From Pseudomonadota bacterium (GTDB lineage: Bacteria > Myxococcota_A > UBA796 > UBA9615), in the NCBI GenBank assembly GCA_024229515.1, contig JAAESI010000007.1, forward strand, positions 1 through 56,568: a stretch of DNA of 56,568 nt, given 5' to 3'. Within the stretch, counting starts at the first letter, position 1; every line of letters starts with the position of its first letter. Position numbers and translations under genes: made by a program. This document shows, one piece after another, positions 8,368 to 16,695 of the stretch. The notes below the pieces were generated by a model, which saw only the letters and a program-made list of their open reading frames with translations, had not been told where the DNA came from and did no database searches.

Positions 8368-10029
8368 TCAGGGACCCAAATACACTTCGGCTCCGGCGAC
8401 GATTGTGCGGAGGGTCTGGGTCTCCAGGAGAGCCTCCGGCGGCACGGTGCGCGGGTCCCGATCGACGACGGTCAGGTGGGCCCCCTGGCCGGGGGCGATG
8501 CGGCCTGCGTCGGTCACGCCGATGGCCCGCCAGGGCGCTGACGTAAAGCCTTCGAGGGCCTCCAACACGGTCAGTTTTTGATCCGGAAGCCACCCTCCCG
8601 CGGGCTCCCCGGCGGCGTCCGCGCGGGTGACGGCGGCGTAGATCCCGAGCCACGGGCTGTACCCCTCCACCGGCGCGTCGGAACCGAACGCCAGCAGCGC
8701 GCCGCTGGTCAGCATCCGCCGCCAGGCGTAGGCGCCATCGAGCCGGTCGGGGCCGAGCCGAGCGGGCGCCCAGGGCATGTCGGAGGTCGCGTGGGTGGGC
8801 TGCATCGACGCGGTCACCCCCGACGCGGCGAACCGGGGCAGGTCGGCGAGGTCGACGATCTGCGCGTGCTCGATCCGGTGCCCGGGGCGGGACTCTCCCT
8901 GGGTCTGCTCGATCAGGTCCAACGCCACACGGTTGCCCCGATCGCCGATCGCGTGGATGGCCAGGGTCAGCCCCGCGTTCTGAATCTCGCTCGCGCGTGC
9001 TAGGAGGGCGTCGGCTTCCGCCATGAGCAGGCCGGAGGTCTCGGGCCGATCGGCGTAGGGGGCCAGCAGCGCCGCGCCCCGCGAGCCCAGCGCGCCGTCG
9101 ACGAACATCTTCACCCCGCGGACCTGGAGCAGACCGTCCTTGTCCGGCCCCTGGGCGATGGCGGTGTCGGTGCCGTCGGCGCTGTTGCTCAGGTACGCGG
9201 CGACGTTCAAGTTCAGCGCGCCGGCGGCCTCCAGATCGCGGAGGACGGCGAGGCTGCGGGGGGCCGTGCCCATGTCGTGCACGCCCACCAGCCCGACCGA
9301 ATGGGCCAGTCCGATCGCGCGCTCGTAGTCGGCCTTGAGGCCCTCGGCGGAGGTGGTCGGGAGCTGGTCCGAGGCGAGGGAGATGGCGTTGTCGACGAGC
9401 ACGCCGGTGGGGGTGCCGTCCTCGCCCCGGAGGATCTCTCCACCCTCGGGGTCGACCGTCTGGATCGTGATCTGGGCGAGGTCCAACGCCCGCTGGTTGA
9501 GCCACACGGCGTGCCCGTCCACGCGCGTCAGCCAAACCGGGTGGTCCGGCGCGGCGGCGTCCAGCAGGGCGGTGTCGGGGAACTCCTGCACGGCCCAGTC
9601 GTTCTGGTCCCAGCCGCGTCCCCGGATCCAGGTCCCGGCCGGCGCGGCGGCGGCGGCGTCGGTCACCATCACGGCGATCTGCCCGGCCGACTCGGTCCCC
9701 TTGAGGTCCAGCTGGCGGGAGGCCGCGCCGATGCCCCGGAGGTGCAGGTGGGCGTCGACGAGGCCGGGGAGCACGACGGCTCCCTCGAGATCCACGACCC
9801 GTCCGTCGAGCCCCTCGGGCACGGCCCCGTCGAACACGTGGGTGATGCGATCACCGTCGATCCGCAGGCCGGTGGCGGTCGGCTGCGCCTCGTCGAGGGT
9901 GATGACGGTGGCGTTGGTGTAGACGACCGCGGTGGAGGCCGCCGGGTCCGGGTCCGGGTCCGGGGCGGGTTCGTCGGCGGGGGCGCAGGCGGCGAACAGG
10001 GCGAGGGCGAGGAGCGTCGTGCGGACCAT
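8368..10029 (-). CDS. YtcJ-like metal-dependent amidohydrolase, lipoprotein
   Basis: A 553-residue amidohydrolase of the YtcJ/amidohydrolase-3 type. The signal peptide ends in a lipobox (ALFAAC, Cys about 15) followed by an Asp/Pro spacer, so the enzyme is predicted to be lipid-anchored outside the cytoplasm. The metal motif HLHL follows VVLPGLVDA. Typical YtcJ segments are present: WIRGRGWDQNDW, LTRVDGHAVWLN, a HAIGDRGNR motif and GSDAPVEGYSPW near the C-terminus. These enzymes hydrolyse amide or related bonds; the substrate is unknown. ATG 10029 is preceded by TAGACT with an eight-base gap and no Shine-Dalgarno, suggesting a leaderless message. It is divergent from the membrane-protein gene at 10063. 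Confidence 0.85.
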   Translation of the reverse strand: MVRTTLLALALFAACAPADEPAPDPDPDPAASTAVVYTNATVITLDEAQPTATGLRIDGDRITHVFDGAVPEGLDGRVVDLEGAVVLPGLVDAHLHLRGIGAASRQLDLKGTESAGQIAVMVTDAAAAAPAGTWIRGRGWDQNDWAVQEFPDTALLDAAAPDHPVWLTRVDGHAVWLNQRALDLAQITIQTVDPEGGEILRGEDGTPTGVLVDNAISLASDQLPTTSAEGLKADYERAIGLAHSVGLVGVHDMGTAPRSLAVLRDLEAAGALNLNVAAYLSNSADGTDTAIAQGPDKDGLLQVRGVKMFVDGALGSRGAALLAPYADRPETSGLLMAEADALLARASEIQNAGLTLAIHAIGDRGNRVALDLIEQTQGESRPGHRIEHAQIVDLADLPRFAASGVTASMQPTHATSDMPWAPARLGPDRLDGAYAWRRMLTSGALLAFGSDAPVEGYSPWLGIYAAVTRADAAGEPAGGWLPDQKLTVLEALEGFTSAPWRAIGVTDAGRIAPGQGAHLTVVDRDPRTVPPEALLETQTLRTIVAGAEVYLGP

Positions 10030-10037
10030 GGCGCGGG

Positions 10038-10043
10038 AGTCTA
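10038..10043 (-). promoter_or_regulatory. Candidate -10 box for the amidohydrolase gene
   Basis: On the minus strand TAGACT stands eight bases before ATG 10029, so transcription would begin at or within a base or two of the start codon. No ribosome binding site is seen. It fits the TANNNT layout repeated elsewhere in the window. Confidence 0.45.
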
Positions 10044-10062
10044 CGCGGCGTGCGACCCCGGT

Positions 10063-10509
10063 ATGCTCGACCCGAAGAATGACTCCATCGACGACATCGG
10101 CCCGGTCGGCTCGACGCTCCTGACCCGACTCGGCGGCGGGATCATGATGGTCGCGGCGCTGCTCACGGCCCTCGCGGGCGCCCTGATCATGCTCACGTCG
10201 GTCATCTACACACCGTGGATGAAGCCTGCTCCCTACGCGATGTTGGGCCTCGGCATCCTCGGCATGCCCTTCGCCGCGGGGATCATGAACGCCCGCGACT
10301 GGGCGGCGATCGGCGGCGTCTTCCTGATGGGCGGCATCGCGCTGCTCAACCTGGTCTTCAACCTGTGGGCGGCGATCAACCGCGGGTTCTACAGCTGGTC
10401 CTTCTTCGCGATGATGGCGAGCCTGGTGGGCGCGGTGCTCGTGCCGCTGGCGATCAAGGACTGCCTCGTCGCGAGCAAGAACCGCCGGAAGCTGCTCGAG
10501 GGCGTGTGA
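10063..10509 (+). CDS. Four-helix integral membrane protein of unknown function
   Basis: A 148-residue protein with four clear hydrophobic segments (about residues 18-45, 53-75, 85-108 and 112-135), joined by short loops and ending in a basic tail (SKNRRKLLEGV). No recognised domain or conserved charged motif is seen. The start ATG 10063 gives a short polar N-terminus (MLDPKNDSIDDIG). The stop TGA overlaps the GTG start of the cyclase gene by four bases, so the two are probably translated together; a role as a membrane partner or sensor for the cyclase is possible but only inferred from position. Confidence 0.65.
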   Translation: MLDPKNDSIDDIGPVGSTLLTRLGGGIMMVAALLTALAGALIMLTSVIYTPWMKPAPYAMLGLGILGMPFAAGIMNARDWAAIGGVFLMGGIALLNLVFNLWAAINRGFYSWSFFAMMASLVGAVLVPLAIKDCLVASKNRRKLLEGV

Positions 10510-12268
10510 CCGCCCCCACCGGCGAGGTGACCCTCGTCTTCACCGACATCCAGGGGAGCACGGCCCTGTGGGAGACCATGCCGCGGGCGATGTCCGAGGC
10601 GCTGGCGGTGCACGACGCGCTCCTGCGCGAGACCCTGCGGGATCTGGACGGCTACGAGGTCAAGACCGAGGGCGACGCCTTCATGGTCTCGTTCGCTCGG
10701 CCCGAAGGAGCCCTGGCGTGGTGCCTGGTGGTTCAGGAGGGGCTGTCCAAGATGCCCTGGCCGTCGGAGATCCTGGTGTCGGAGACGGCCAAGGAGGGGC
10801 TGCGCGTGCGCATGGGGATCCACACCGGGAGTCCCGAGTGCCGCGTTGATCCGATGACCGGCCGGATGGACTACTTCGGCTCGATGGTGAACCGGGCGGC
10901 TCGGATTTCGAGCGCCGCCAACGGGGGGCAGATCCTCATCAGCGCATCGGCCTTCGCGCAGATCGACGTGGACGTGGACGTGGTCGTGGTCGTGGAGGAC
11001 CTCGGGGAGCACCGCCTCAAGGGACTCACGCTGCCGGAGCATCTGCGGTCGGTGCTCCCGCGGTCGCTCGCCGGGCGTACCTTTCCTCCGCCGCAGACGA
11101 TGACCGTCCGGTTCGATCTGGCCCCCCGCCGGCGGACGAGGCTGGACCGTGGCGGCCTGGACCACGCGCTCCGGCAGGTGACCGAAGCGCTCGCGGCCCG
11201 CGGGGAGGTCCGTCGTTGGCAGGGCAAGGCCGCCGAGGCCGAGGACGACCTCGACACGGCGCTGACCTGCGCGCGCAAGCTGGGCGATCCCCAGGTCGAG
11301 GCCTACGTGCTCGTGAACGTCGTGCGGCTGCTGTTCATGACGTCGCGCTCGGAGCTGGCCCGGGAGCGGTTCGTGGAAGCGAGGGCGCTGGCGGTCGAGG
11401 CGAAGGATCGGTGGACGGAGGCGACGTTGCTCTCCTACATCGCCTCCTGCGACACGACCCTGGGGCGGCACGATGTCTCGGCCGACAACTACCGCGCCGC
11501 TCTCACCCTGCCCGCGCCATCGGGAACGTGCGTCAGGAGGGGGTGCTGTTGAGCAACCTGGGGCACCACGCGCTGTCGTTCGGGAAGCTCGAGGAGGCTG
11601 AGGCCTACCTGCGGGAGGGTGCCGCTCTGCTCCGCCAGCACCGCCACGCGGACGTGATGGCGGGAACCGTGAACAACCTCGCGGTGGTCGCGGTCGAGCT
11701 GGATCGGGACGACGCCCTGGAAGTGCTCGACGAGGCGCTCGCGGCGGCCCTGCGGGTGGGGGAACGGCGCATGGAGGGGATCGTGCGGAGCAACCGCGGC
11801 GCGTGGCTGCTCGGGCTCGGTCAGGTGGAGGCCGCCGAGGGGGAGTGCCGAGCCTCCGTGGAGGCGCTGATCGCGATGAGCGATCCCATCCACGCGGGCA
11901 TCGCGGCGGTGCCGCTGGCGATCTTGCTGCAGCAGACCGGACGGGCTGCCGAGGGCGAGACGATCCTGCGGGCTCGGCTGGTGGCCGTGGAGTCCTGGCC
12001 TCCGCCCCTCGAAGGCGAACTGCGGGCGAGGCTGGGCGCCGTGTTGGCCGATCTCGGTCGCGCCGAGGAGGGACTCGAGCAGCTCGACTCAGCCCACGCG
12101 TTGGGGGCGGGGGAGGCCGGCCTGCGGGTCGCGCGGGGGCACTGGCACCTCGCGACGGGAGACCGCGACGCGGCGAAGGCGGAGTTCGAGGTGGATGCGA
12201 CGAGGTCGGCGGATCTGCGGATCGCGGTGGCGGCTTTGGAGGGGGTTTTGGGGATGCCGGGGGGGTGA
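10506..12268 (+). CDS. Class III adenylate/guanylate cyclase with TPR-like C-terminus, one frameshift
   Basis: The N-terminal cyclase homology domain has VFTDIQGST with metal-binding Asp14, then VKTEGDAF with Lys53 (adenine-specifying type) and second metal Asp57, GIHTG, and DYFGSMVNRAARI. After about residue 200 come degenerate helical repeats of the TPR kind. The frame breaks near 11512: DNYRAALTL is followed in the next frame by ARAIGNVRQEGVLLSNLG, a continuous TPR pattern. Loss of one G in CTGGCCC restores it, giving about 587 residues in total (the span is one base short of a codon multiple). GTG 10506 is used because it overlaps the preceding stop. If the frameshift is real, the product is a cyclase lacking most repeats; an assembly error is equally likely. 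Confidence 0.75.
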
Positions 12269-12279
12269 TCTGTTCATTC

Positions 12280-12380
12280 TCACCACGGAGGACACGGAGA
12301 GCCACGGAGGGACACGGAGGGAGCGCGCCAAAAAAGGACCTCCGTGCCCCTCCGTGATACCTCCGTGTCCTCCGTGGTGA
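12280..12380. repeat. 101-bp imperfect palindrome built of CACGGAGG units, between convergent genes
   Basis: The arms 12280-12299 and 12361-12380 are perfect 20-base inverted repeats. The inner parts (GCCACGGAGGGACACGGAGG against CCTCCGTGCCCCTCCGTGA) pair with few mismatches, around a centre containing AAAAAAGG. Each arm itself contains repeated CACGGAG units. It lies between the ends of the cyclase gene and the histidine-kinase fusion gene, which converge. It could act as a bidirectional terminator and resembles mobile palindromic (REP/MITE-like) units; no transposase is present. Confidence 0.7.
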
Positions 12381-12411
12381 AGATCAGGAGAACAAGGCCT
12401 CGGCCCGCCTC

Positions 12412-13125
12412 CTAGAGCACCAACCGGAACGTCGTCCCCTCCTCCCCACTATCGCACTCGACCCGCCCTCCCCGGAGCTCCGCTACCGCCCCCACGATCG
12501 ACAGCCCCAACCCGGTCCCACCGTCATCCCGGCGGGTGGTGAAGAACCGGTCGAAGATGCGCGTGCGGTTGGCCTCGCTGATCCCCGGCCCGTGGTCGCG
12601 GACTTCGATCACGAGCCTGCCGTCGCCGCCGCGCGCGGTCACCTCGACGGGGCCGTCGCCACCGTGCTGGAGCGCGTTCTCGACCAGGTTTCCAACCGCC
12701 GACTCCAGGTGGTGGGGGGCCAGCGGGATGCGCTCCGGTACATCACTCACGCTGAGACTCACGCGGTCGCCGTAGCGTTCCAGGAGGGAGCGCAAGGTTG
12801 GCTCGACGGCCGCTTGCTCCTCCGCGCTGGGGGCCGCCTCGATGCGGGCCAGGTGCAGCAGCCGCGTGCTCAGCCGCTGCATGCGCTCGGCGTCGGCGTC
12901 GATGTTGGCGAGGAAGCGATCCCGCTGCTCCACGCTCATGGTCTCCCAGGAGTCCCGCAGCAGCTCCACCGCTCCGCGCATGCCCGTCAGCGGGGTCTTC
13001 AGCTCGTGGCTCACGGCGGCCGCGAAGTCGGCTGCTTCGGTGACGTCGTGGCCGTCGCGCTCCAGCGCGAACCGCACCACTTCGCGGATGTGTCCGTCGT
13101 CATCCACCACCAGCACCGACGCCAT
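12412..13125 (-). CDS. Truncated receiver fused to a histidine kinase core (deletion chimera)
   Basis: A 237-residue protein. Residues 1-34 (MASVLVVDDDGHIREVVRFA...) are the start of a response-regulator receiver domain, including the acidic DDD, but the sequence stops before the phospho-acceptor Asp. It continues without a break into AVSHELKTPLTGMRGAVELL, the H-box helix of a histidine kinase (phospho-His about 40). The full ATPase domain follows with NLVENALQHG (N box), DHGPGIS (G1), FDRFF (F box) and GTGLGLSIV (G2). The sensor domain and the rest of the regulator are absent. Adjacent regulator and kinase genes (CreB/CreC-like order) probably fused by deletion. GGAGGAG precedes ATG 13125. 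It could still autophosphorylate as a soluble kinase; its partner is unknown. Confidence 0.75.
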   Translation of the reverse strand: MASVLVVDDDGHIREVVRFALERDGHDVTEAADFAAAVSHELKTPLTGMRGAVELLRDSWETMSVEQRDRFLANIDADAERMQRLSTRLLHLARIEAAPSAEEQAAVEPTLRSLLERYGDRVSLSVSDVPERIPLAPHHLESAVGNLVENALQHGGDGPVEVTARGGDGRLVIEVRDHGPGISEANRTRIFDRFFTTRRDDGGTGLGLSIVGAVAELRGGRVECDSGEEGTTFRLVL

Positions 13126-13693
13126 GCTCCGCTCCTCCCGCCGCGTAGCGGTGTCCCCTCAGCCATCGCTTGACCCGCGACTTGCCGACGAGGTTCACGA
13201 CAAACGATGCCGCCACGACCTGCAGGTCGAGCCACGCCGAGCGATCCCGAGCGTACGCCTCATCGAGGGCGCGCGACGAGGCCGCCCCCGGCGAAGCGAA
13301 CAGCTGGGCCAGCCCGGTGATTCCCGGAGGGAGGGCGAAGCGGGCGTCGTGCGCCGGTCCGCCCCAGCCGACGCGGTCGACGTCCGCGGCGGTCAGGGGG
13401 CGCGGCCCGACCACGCTCATCTGACCCCGGAGCACGTTCAGGAACTGGGTCGTCTCGTCCAGTCCGGTGGCGCGGATCCACCGGCCGATCCGGGTCACCT
13501 GGCCGTCGCGCATGCTCCGCAGCTTCAGCACCGTGAAGGGCCTCCGGTCGCGGCCGATGCGCTCCTGGCGGAAGAAGCTGGGGCCTCCATCCTCGGCCCG
13601 AATGGCCAGCGCGATCATCGCCACGGGGGGGCCGAACAGCAGCACGCCGACGCTGCCGAGGGCCACGTCGAGGGCTCGCCCGCCGCCGCTCAC
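13100..13693 (-). CDS. Sugar-phosphate (polyprenol-phosphate) transferase, PglC-like monotopic form
   Basis: A 197-residue bacterial sugar transferase. The N-terminal re-entrant hydrophobic segment (about residues 9-32) is followed by SFFRQERIGRDRRPFTVLKL, the catalytic Asp-Glu dyad in GLDET (79-80), and NVLRGQMSVVGPRPL. This is the minimal catalytic form that moves a phospho-sugar from a UDP-sugar to polyprenyl phosphate as the first step of a surface glycan. GTG 13693 overlaps the stop of the radical SAM gene by four bases. The 3' end overlaps the kinase-fusion gene by 26 bp, so three genes form one operon. The C-terminal Gly-rich tail is atypical. Confidence 0.85.
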   Translation of the reverse strand: MSGGGRALDVALGSVGVLLFGPPVAMIALAIRAEDGGPSFFRQERIGRDRRPFTVLKLRSMRDGQVTRIGRWIRATGLDETTQFLNVLRGQMSVVGPRPLTAADVDRVGWGGPAHDARFALPPGITGLAQLFASPGAASSRALDEAYARDRSAWLDLQVVAASFVVNLVGKSRVKRWLRGHRYAAGGAEHGVGAGGG

Positions 13694-15093
13694 GCCGCCT
13701 CCCGCAGGGGCGCCAGGAGCTTGCCCGCGAGGTCGCGCTGCGACGTCAGCACACCCTCCAGCAGGGGCCGCATCTTCCGCAGCGATCGATTGCGGATGAC
13801 CTTGTCCCACATCGGCTCGAGCTTCTTCCGCGCCCCCGCGTAGGCGAGGTGGCGGACCCGGTCGCGGGGGTGCAGGTGAGCCTTCGCCCCGCGCGCGATG
13901 TTGCTCCACGAGTAGAACTCCTTGTAGGCGCGCCAGTAGCCGTCCTCGAGCTGCTTCGACGTCAGCTTCGCCGGCTGGAACACCGTCTGGCGGGTGTCGT
14001 AGCGGTCCCACTCGCGGTGCAGCAGCCGGCCCTGGGACTCGATCTCCTGGAAGAAGCCGGTGCCGGGGTAGGGGGTCGCGATGTGGAACGTGGCGGTGAC
14101 GAGCCCCCGGCTGGCAGCCCAGTCGACGGTGCGGGAGAAGACGTCCGGTCCGTCGCCGTCGAGGCCGAACACGAAGCTGCCGTTGACCATCACGCCGAGC
14201 GAATCGAGCCGCGCGATCGCCTCGTCGTAGTCCCGGCCCAGGTTCTGGCCCTTCTTCGTGGCCACGAGGTTGCTCTCGTCCAAGGTCTCGAAGCCGATGA
14301 AGACCGAGCGCAGCCCCGCCTCGGCGGCCTTCTCGATCAGGTCCCCCTGGAGGATCCCGGAGACCGTGGATGCGCCCTGGAACAGCCGTCCCATGCCGCG
14401 CATGCCCTCGAACAGGCCGCGCGCGAACCGCCGGTTGCCGAGCAGGTGGTCGTCCAGGAAGTACAGGTGCTTGCCGGGGAGGCGGTCGATCTTCGCGAGG
14501 GCCTCATCGACGGCCTGGGTGTAGAAGCCCTTGCCCCCCTCGAAGAACGCCTCCTTGTAACAAAAGGAGCAGACGTGGGGGCAGCCGCGGCTGACCACGA
14601 TCGAGTTGGGGACGAGGTAGAGCTCGCGGCGGATGAGGTCGCGCCGGATGGGCGGGATGCCGACGATGGTGCGGCCGTCCGTCGAGGTGTACCGGGGCTT
14701 GGCTTCGCCCCTCTTCCAGTCCTCCAGGAACACCGGGAAGGTCTGCTCGCCGGGGCCGAGGAAGATCGTGTCGGCGTGCTCCGCGGCCTCCTCGGGCAGG
14801 GAGGTGACGTGCAGCCCGCCGAGGATCACGTACGAGCCGCGGGCCCGGTAGGCGTCGGCGATGGCGTACGCCCGGTAGGCGTTGGTGATGTAGACCTGGA
14901 TGACGACGAGGTCGGGGACATCGTCGATGGACAGCGTCTCGACGTGCTCGTCCGCGATGACGGCCGAGTCGTCGGGATCGAGGTACGCGGCCAGCGTCGC
15001 GAGCCCCAGGGGGGGGAAGAGGGAGTACTTGATCGGCCGGAAGTGAGGGCTGGTCGCTTCGGTCAGGGCGGGCAGGATGAGCTTGACGTCCAT
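13690..15093 (-). CDS. B12-binding-domain radical SAM protein
   Basis: A 467-residue enzyme. Residues ~30-130 form a cobalamin-binding-like Rossmann domain (DEHVETLSIDDVPDLVVIQV, then YVILGGLHVTSLPEEA and FLGPGEQTFPVFL). The radical SAM cluster motif is SRGCPHVCSFCYK with Cys171, Cys175 and Cys178. Downstream are the usual LYFLDDHLLGNRRF and GFETLDESNL segments. This subfamily (DUF4070/HpnR-like in layout) often performs methylations or rearrangements on lipids or natural products; the substrate is unknown. The downstream sugar-phosphate transferase in the same operon suggests a glycolipid. ATG 15093 is the start; no good ribosome binding site is visible. It is divergent from the methyltransferase gene, 88 bp away. 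Confidence 0.8.
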   Translation of the reverse strand: MDVKLILPALTEATSPHFRPIKYSLFPPLGLATLAAYLDPDDSAVIADEHVETLSIDDVPDLVVIQVYITNAYRAYAIADAYRARGSYVILGGLHVTSLPEEAAEHADTIFLGPGEQTFPVFLEDWKRGEAKPRYTSTDGRTIVGIPPIRRDLIRRELYLVPNSIVVSRGCPHVCSFCYKEAFFEGGKGFYTQAVDEALAKIDRLPGKHLYFLDDHLLGNRRFARGLFEGMRGMGRLFQGASTVSGILQGDLIEKAAEAGLRSVFIGFETLDESNLVATKKGQNLGRDYDEAIARLDSLGVMVNGSFVFGLDGDGPDVFSRTVDWAASRGLVTATFHIATPYPGTGFFQEIESQGRLLHREWDRYDTRQTVFQPAKLTSKQLEDGYWRAYKEFYSWSNIARGAKAHLHPRDRVRHLAYAGARKKLEPMWDKVIRNRSLRKMRPLLEGVLTSQRDLAGKLLAPLREAA

Positions 15094-15181
15094 GCTCCTA
15101 GAGAAACGCGGCGGGGGGTGCACGTTCCGGGCGATCCCGAGGCGCTCGTGTGCAGAACTCGTGCAATCATCCGCGACCTCG

Positions 15182-15940
15182 ATGACGGGCGACTGGGACA
15201 CCTTCTGGAAGTGGGAGCTGCATCGGCGGCGGACCGACCCGATCGACTTCCGGCAGTGGAAGGCCGACAGCTCGCGTGAGCTCCGGGCCTTGTTTCCCGG
15301 CGACGGCGTGCGGCTGCTCGACGCCAGCTGCGGCATGGGCTTCCACGCGCTGATCCAGCACGAGCTGGGCTTCGAGGTGGAGGCCTGCGACGCCAACCCC
15401 CGCGTGCTCGCGGCCGCCACGGAGCTGTTCGACGGAGCGGTCGAGGCGTTCCCGGCCCGCTGGGAGGAGCTCGGGCAGCTGCGCCCGGACCGCTACGACC
15501 TCGTCTTCAACGACGAAGTCCACCAGGTGCGGCCGGCCTCGGCGCTGCTGGCGGTGCTGAGCGGGTTCGCGGGCTGCCTGAAGCCGGGCGGGGCGTTGGT
15601 GTTCTTCTTCGCCGACTCGGCCAAGCCGGACGACGGGGTCAACCAGTGCCTCTACGAGTGGGAGCACATGGAGCGTTCCCGCCACGCGTGGACGGCCGAG
15701 GGCGTGCGCCTGGACGTCGAGGCGGAGCTCGTGGGGGACGACCAGATCCTGGAGTACCACCGCTACACGCTGCCGGACGGAAGCACCGAGACGGCGACGC
15801 TGAGCAAGTCCTACTGCTGGGACTGGGACTCGATCTTGCCGGTGCTCCGGGACGCCGGATTCGTCCGGTTCGAGTCGCGGCGGTTCATGAACATCAAGGG
15901 CTGGGAATACGCCCTCAACCTGGCGTTTGTTCCGTCCTAG
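15182..15940 (+). CDS. SAM-dependent methyltransferase (class I)
   Basis: A 252-residue protein with a Rossmann-type methyltransferase core. Motif I is VRLLDASCGMGFHAL (residues ~42-56), followed by an acidic strand end (FEVEACDANPRVL), FNDEVHQVRP and KPGGALVFFFADS. The N-terminal WDTFWKWELHRRRTDPIDFRQW is a distinct cap. The acceptor substrate is unknown. ATG 15182 is used; a GTG a few codons upstream is possible. The stop TAG forms the first half of a TAGAGT box preceding the next gene. Confidence 0.75.
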   Translation: MTGDWDTFWKWELHRRRTDPIDFRQWKADSSRELRALFPGDGVRLLDASCGMGFHALIQHELGFEVEACDANPRVLAAATELFDGAVEAFPARWEELGQLRPDRYDLVFNDEVHQVRPASALLAVLSGFAGCLKPGGALVFFFADSAKPDDGVNQCLYEWEHMERSRHAWTAEGVRLDVEAELVGDDQILEYHRYTLPDGSTETATLSKSYCWDWDSILPVLRDAGFVRFESRRFMNIKGWEYALNLAFVPS

Positions 15941-15943
15941 AGT
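15938..15943 (+). promoter_or_regulatory. Candidate -10 box for the receiver-like gene
   Basis: TAGAGT begins inside the stop codon of the methyltransferase gene and is followed by seven bases and ATG 15951. The layout matches the predicted leaderless promoters elsewhere in the window. Confidence 0.35.
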
Positions 15944-15950
15944 GACCGGG

Positions 15951-16646
15951 ATGACGCTCCCGCGGCTCGAAGCAGCGGTCCTGTCGATCAACGAGGTCGC
16001 GCTGGACGGGCTCGCCCGCCAGCTGCGGAATCTGGACTTCGACGTCGCCGCGTTCACGGATCCGACCCTCGCCCTGGGCTGCCTCGCCGTGCAGCGTCCG
16101 CACGTCCTGCTGATCGACTTCGCGATGCCGACCCTGTCCGGCTCGGACTTCGTCGCCCAGGTGCGCGCGACCGCGGGCGGGCGGGAGCCTCCGGTGGTGG
16201 CGATGGGCGACGTCCTGATTCCCGAGGTGCCGGACGGCTGCGCGGCGTGGCTGACCACGCCGGTGTGGGAGGTCGAGCTGCTCGAGGCGCTGAGGCTCGC
16301 GCTGGCGGAGAGTCCGGAAGCGAAGCGGTCCGAGCCGGTTCGGAGGCGAGGGCGGCGGGACACCGAGCCGGTCAGCCAGGCGCCCCTGACCCTGTTCGGG
16401 TCGGAGGGGCGCATCCAGGCGGCGATCGAGTCGACGCGCCCGGACAGCCTGCGGGTGCTGCACGACGCGGAGCTCCCGGTGGGCTCGGTGTGGCGCGCGC
16501 AGGTTCCCTGGAAGGACAACCGGATCCGCCTCGTCCTTCGGGTGGCGGCGACCAGCGAGGCCGACGACGGCTGGCACTGCGGGCTCGCGGTCGAACAGGC
16601 GGAGCCTCCTCACTGGTGGCGCCGCTTCCTCGCGGCCCGCGGTTGA
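15951..16646 (+). CDS. Response-regulator receiver-like protein with unknown C-terminal domain
   Basis: A 231-residue protein. Residues 1-120 follow the receiver-domain pattern: the phospho-acceptor region reads HVLLIDFAMPTLSGSDFV with the Asp near residue 55, then PPVVAMGD. The acidic pair normally near the N-terminus is replaced by SINEVAL and the conserved Lys near the end is not evident (WLTTPVWEVELLEAL), so phosphorylation is doubtful. A basic Arg-rich linker (~135-150) precedes a C-terminal domain (~155-231) of mostly beta sequence (VGSVWRAQVPWKDNRIRLVL) that could be PilZ-like; that call is uncertain. ATG 15951 is chosen; GTG 15942 is in frame. Confidence 0.6.
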   Translation: MTLPRLEAAVLSINEVALDGLARQLRNLDFDVAAFTDPTLALGCLAVQRPHVLLIDFAMPTLSGSDFVAQVRATAGGREPPVVAMGDVLIPEVPDGCAAWLTTPVWEVELLEALRLALAESPEAKRSEPVRRRGRRDTEPVSQAPLTLFGSEGRIQAAIESTRPDSLRVLHDAELPVGSVWRAQVPWKDNRIRLVLRVAATSEADDGWHCGLAVEQAEPPHWWRRFLAARG

Positions 16647-16684
16647 GGTTTGAGCGAGCTCCTGCCGGGGCCTGAGCGTCCCGG

Positions 16685-16690
16685 TAGGCT
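16685..16690 (+). promoter_or_regulatory. Candidate -10 box upstream of the CotH lipoprotein
   Basis: TAGGCT is followed by five bases (GAACC) and then ATC 16696, where lipoprotein-type coding sequence begins immediately after an in-frame TGA (16690-16692). It suggests that transcription and translation start together at an AUC codon. Confidence 0.35.
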
Positions 16691-16695
16691 GAACC

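Noticed and set aside
10389..12305. 638-codon minus-strand frame over the cyclase gene
   Set aside because: Arg/Pro-rich shadow with no motif, covering a gene with clear catalytic residues on the other strand.
12280..12380. Possible CRISPR array
   Set aside because: The repeats are inverted arms with irregular short units and no equal-length unique spacers.
16690..16692. TGA upstream of CotH as another Sec codon
   Set aside because: The sequence before it is not protein-like in that frame, and a signal peptide starts directly after it, so it is a normal upstream stop.
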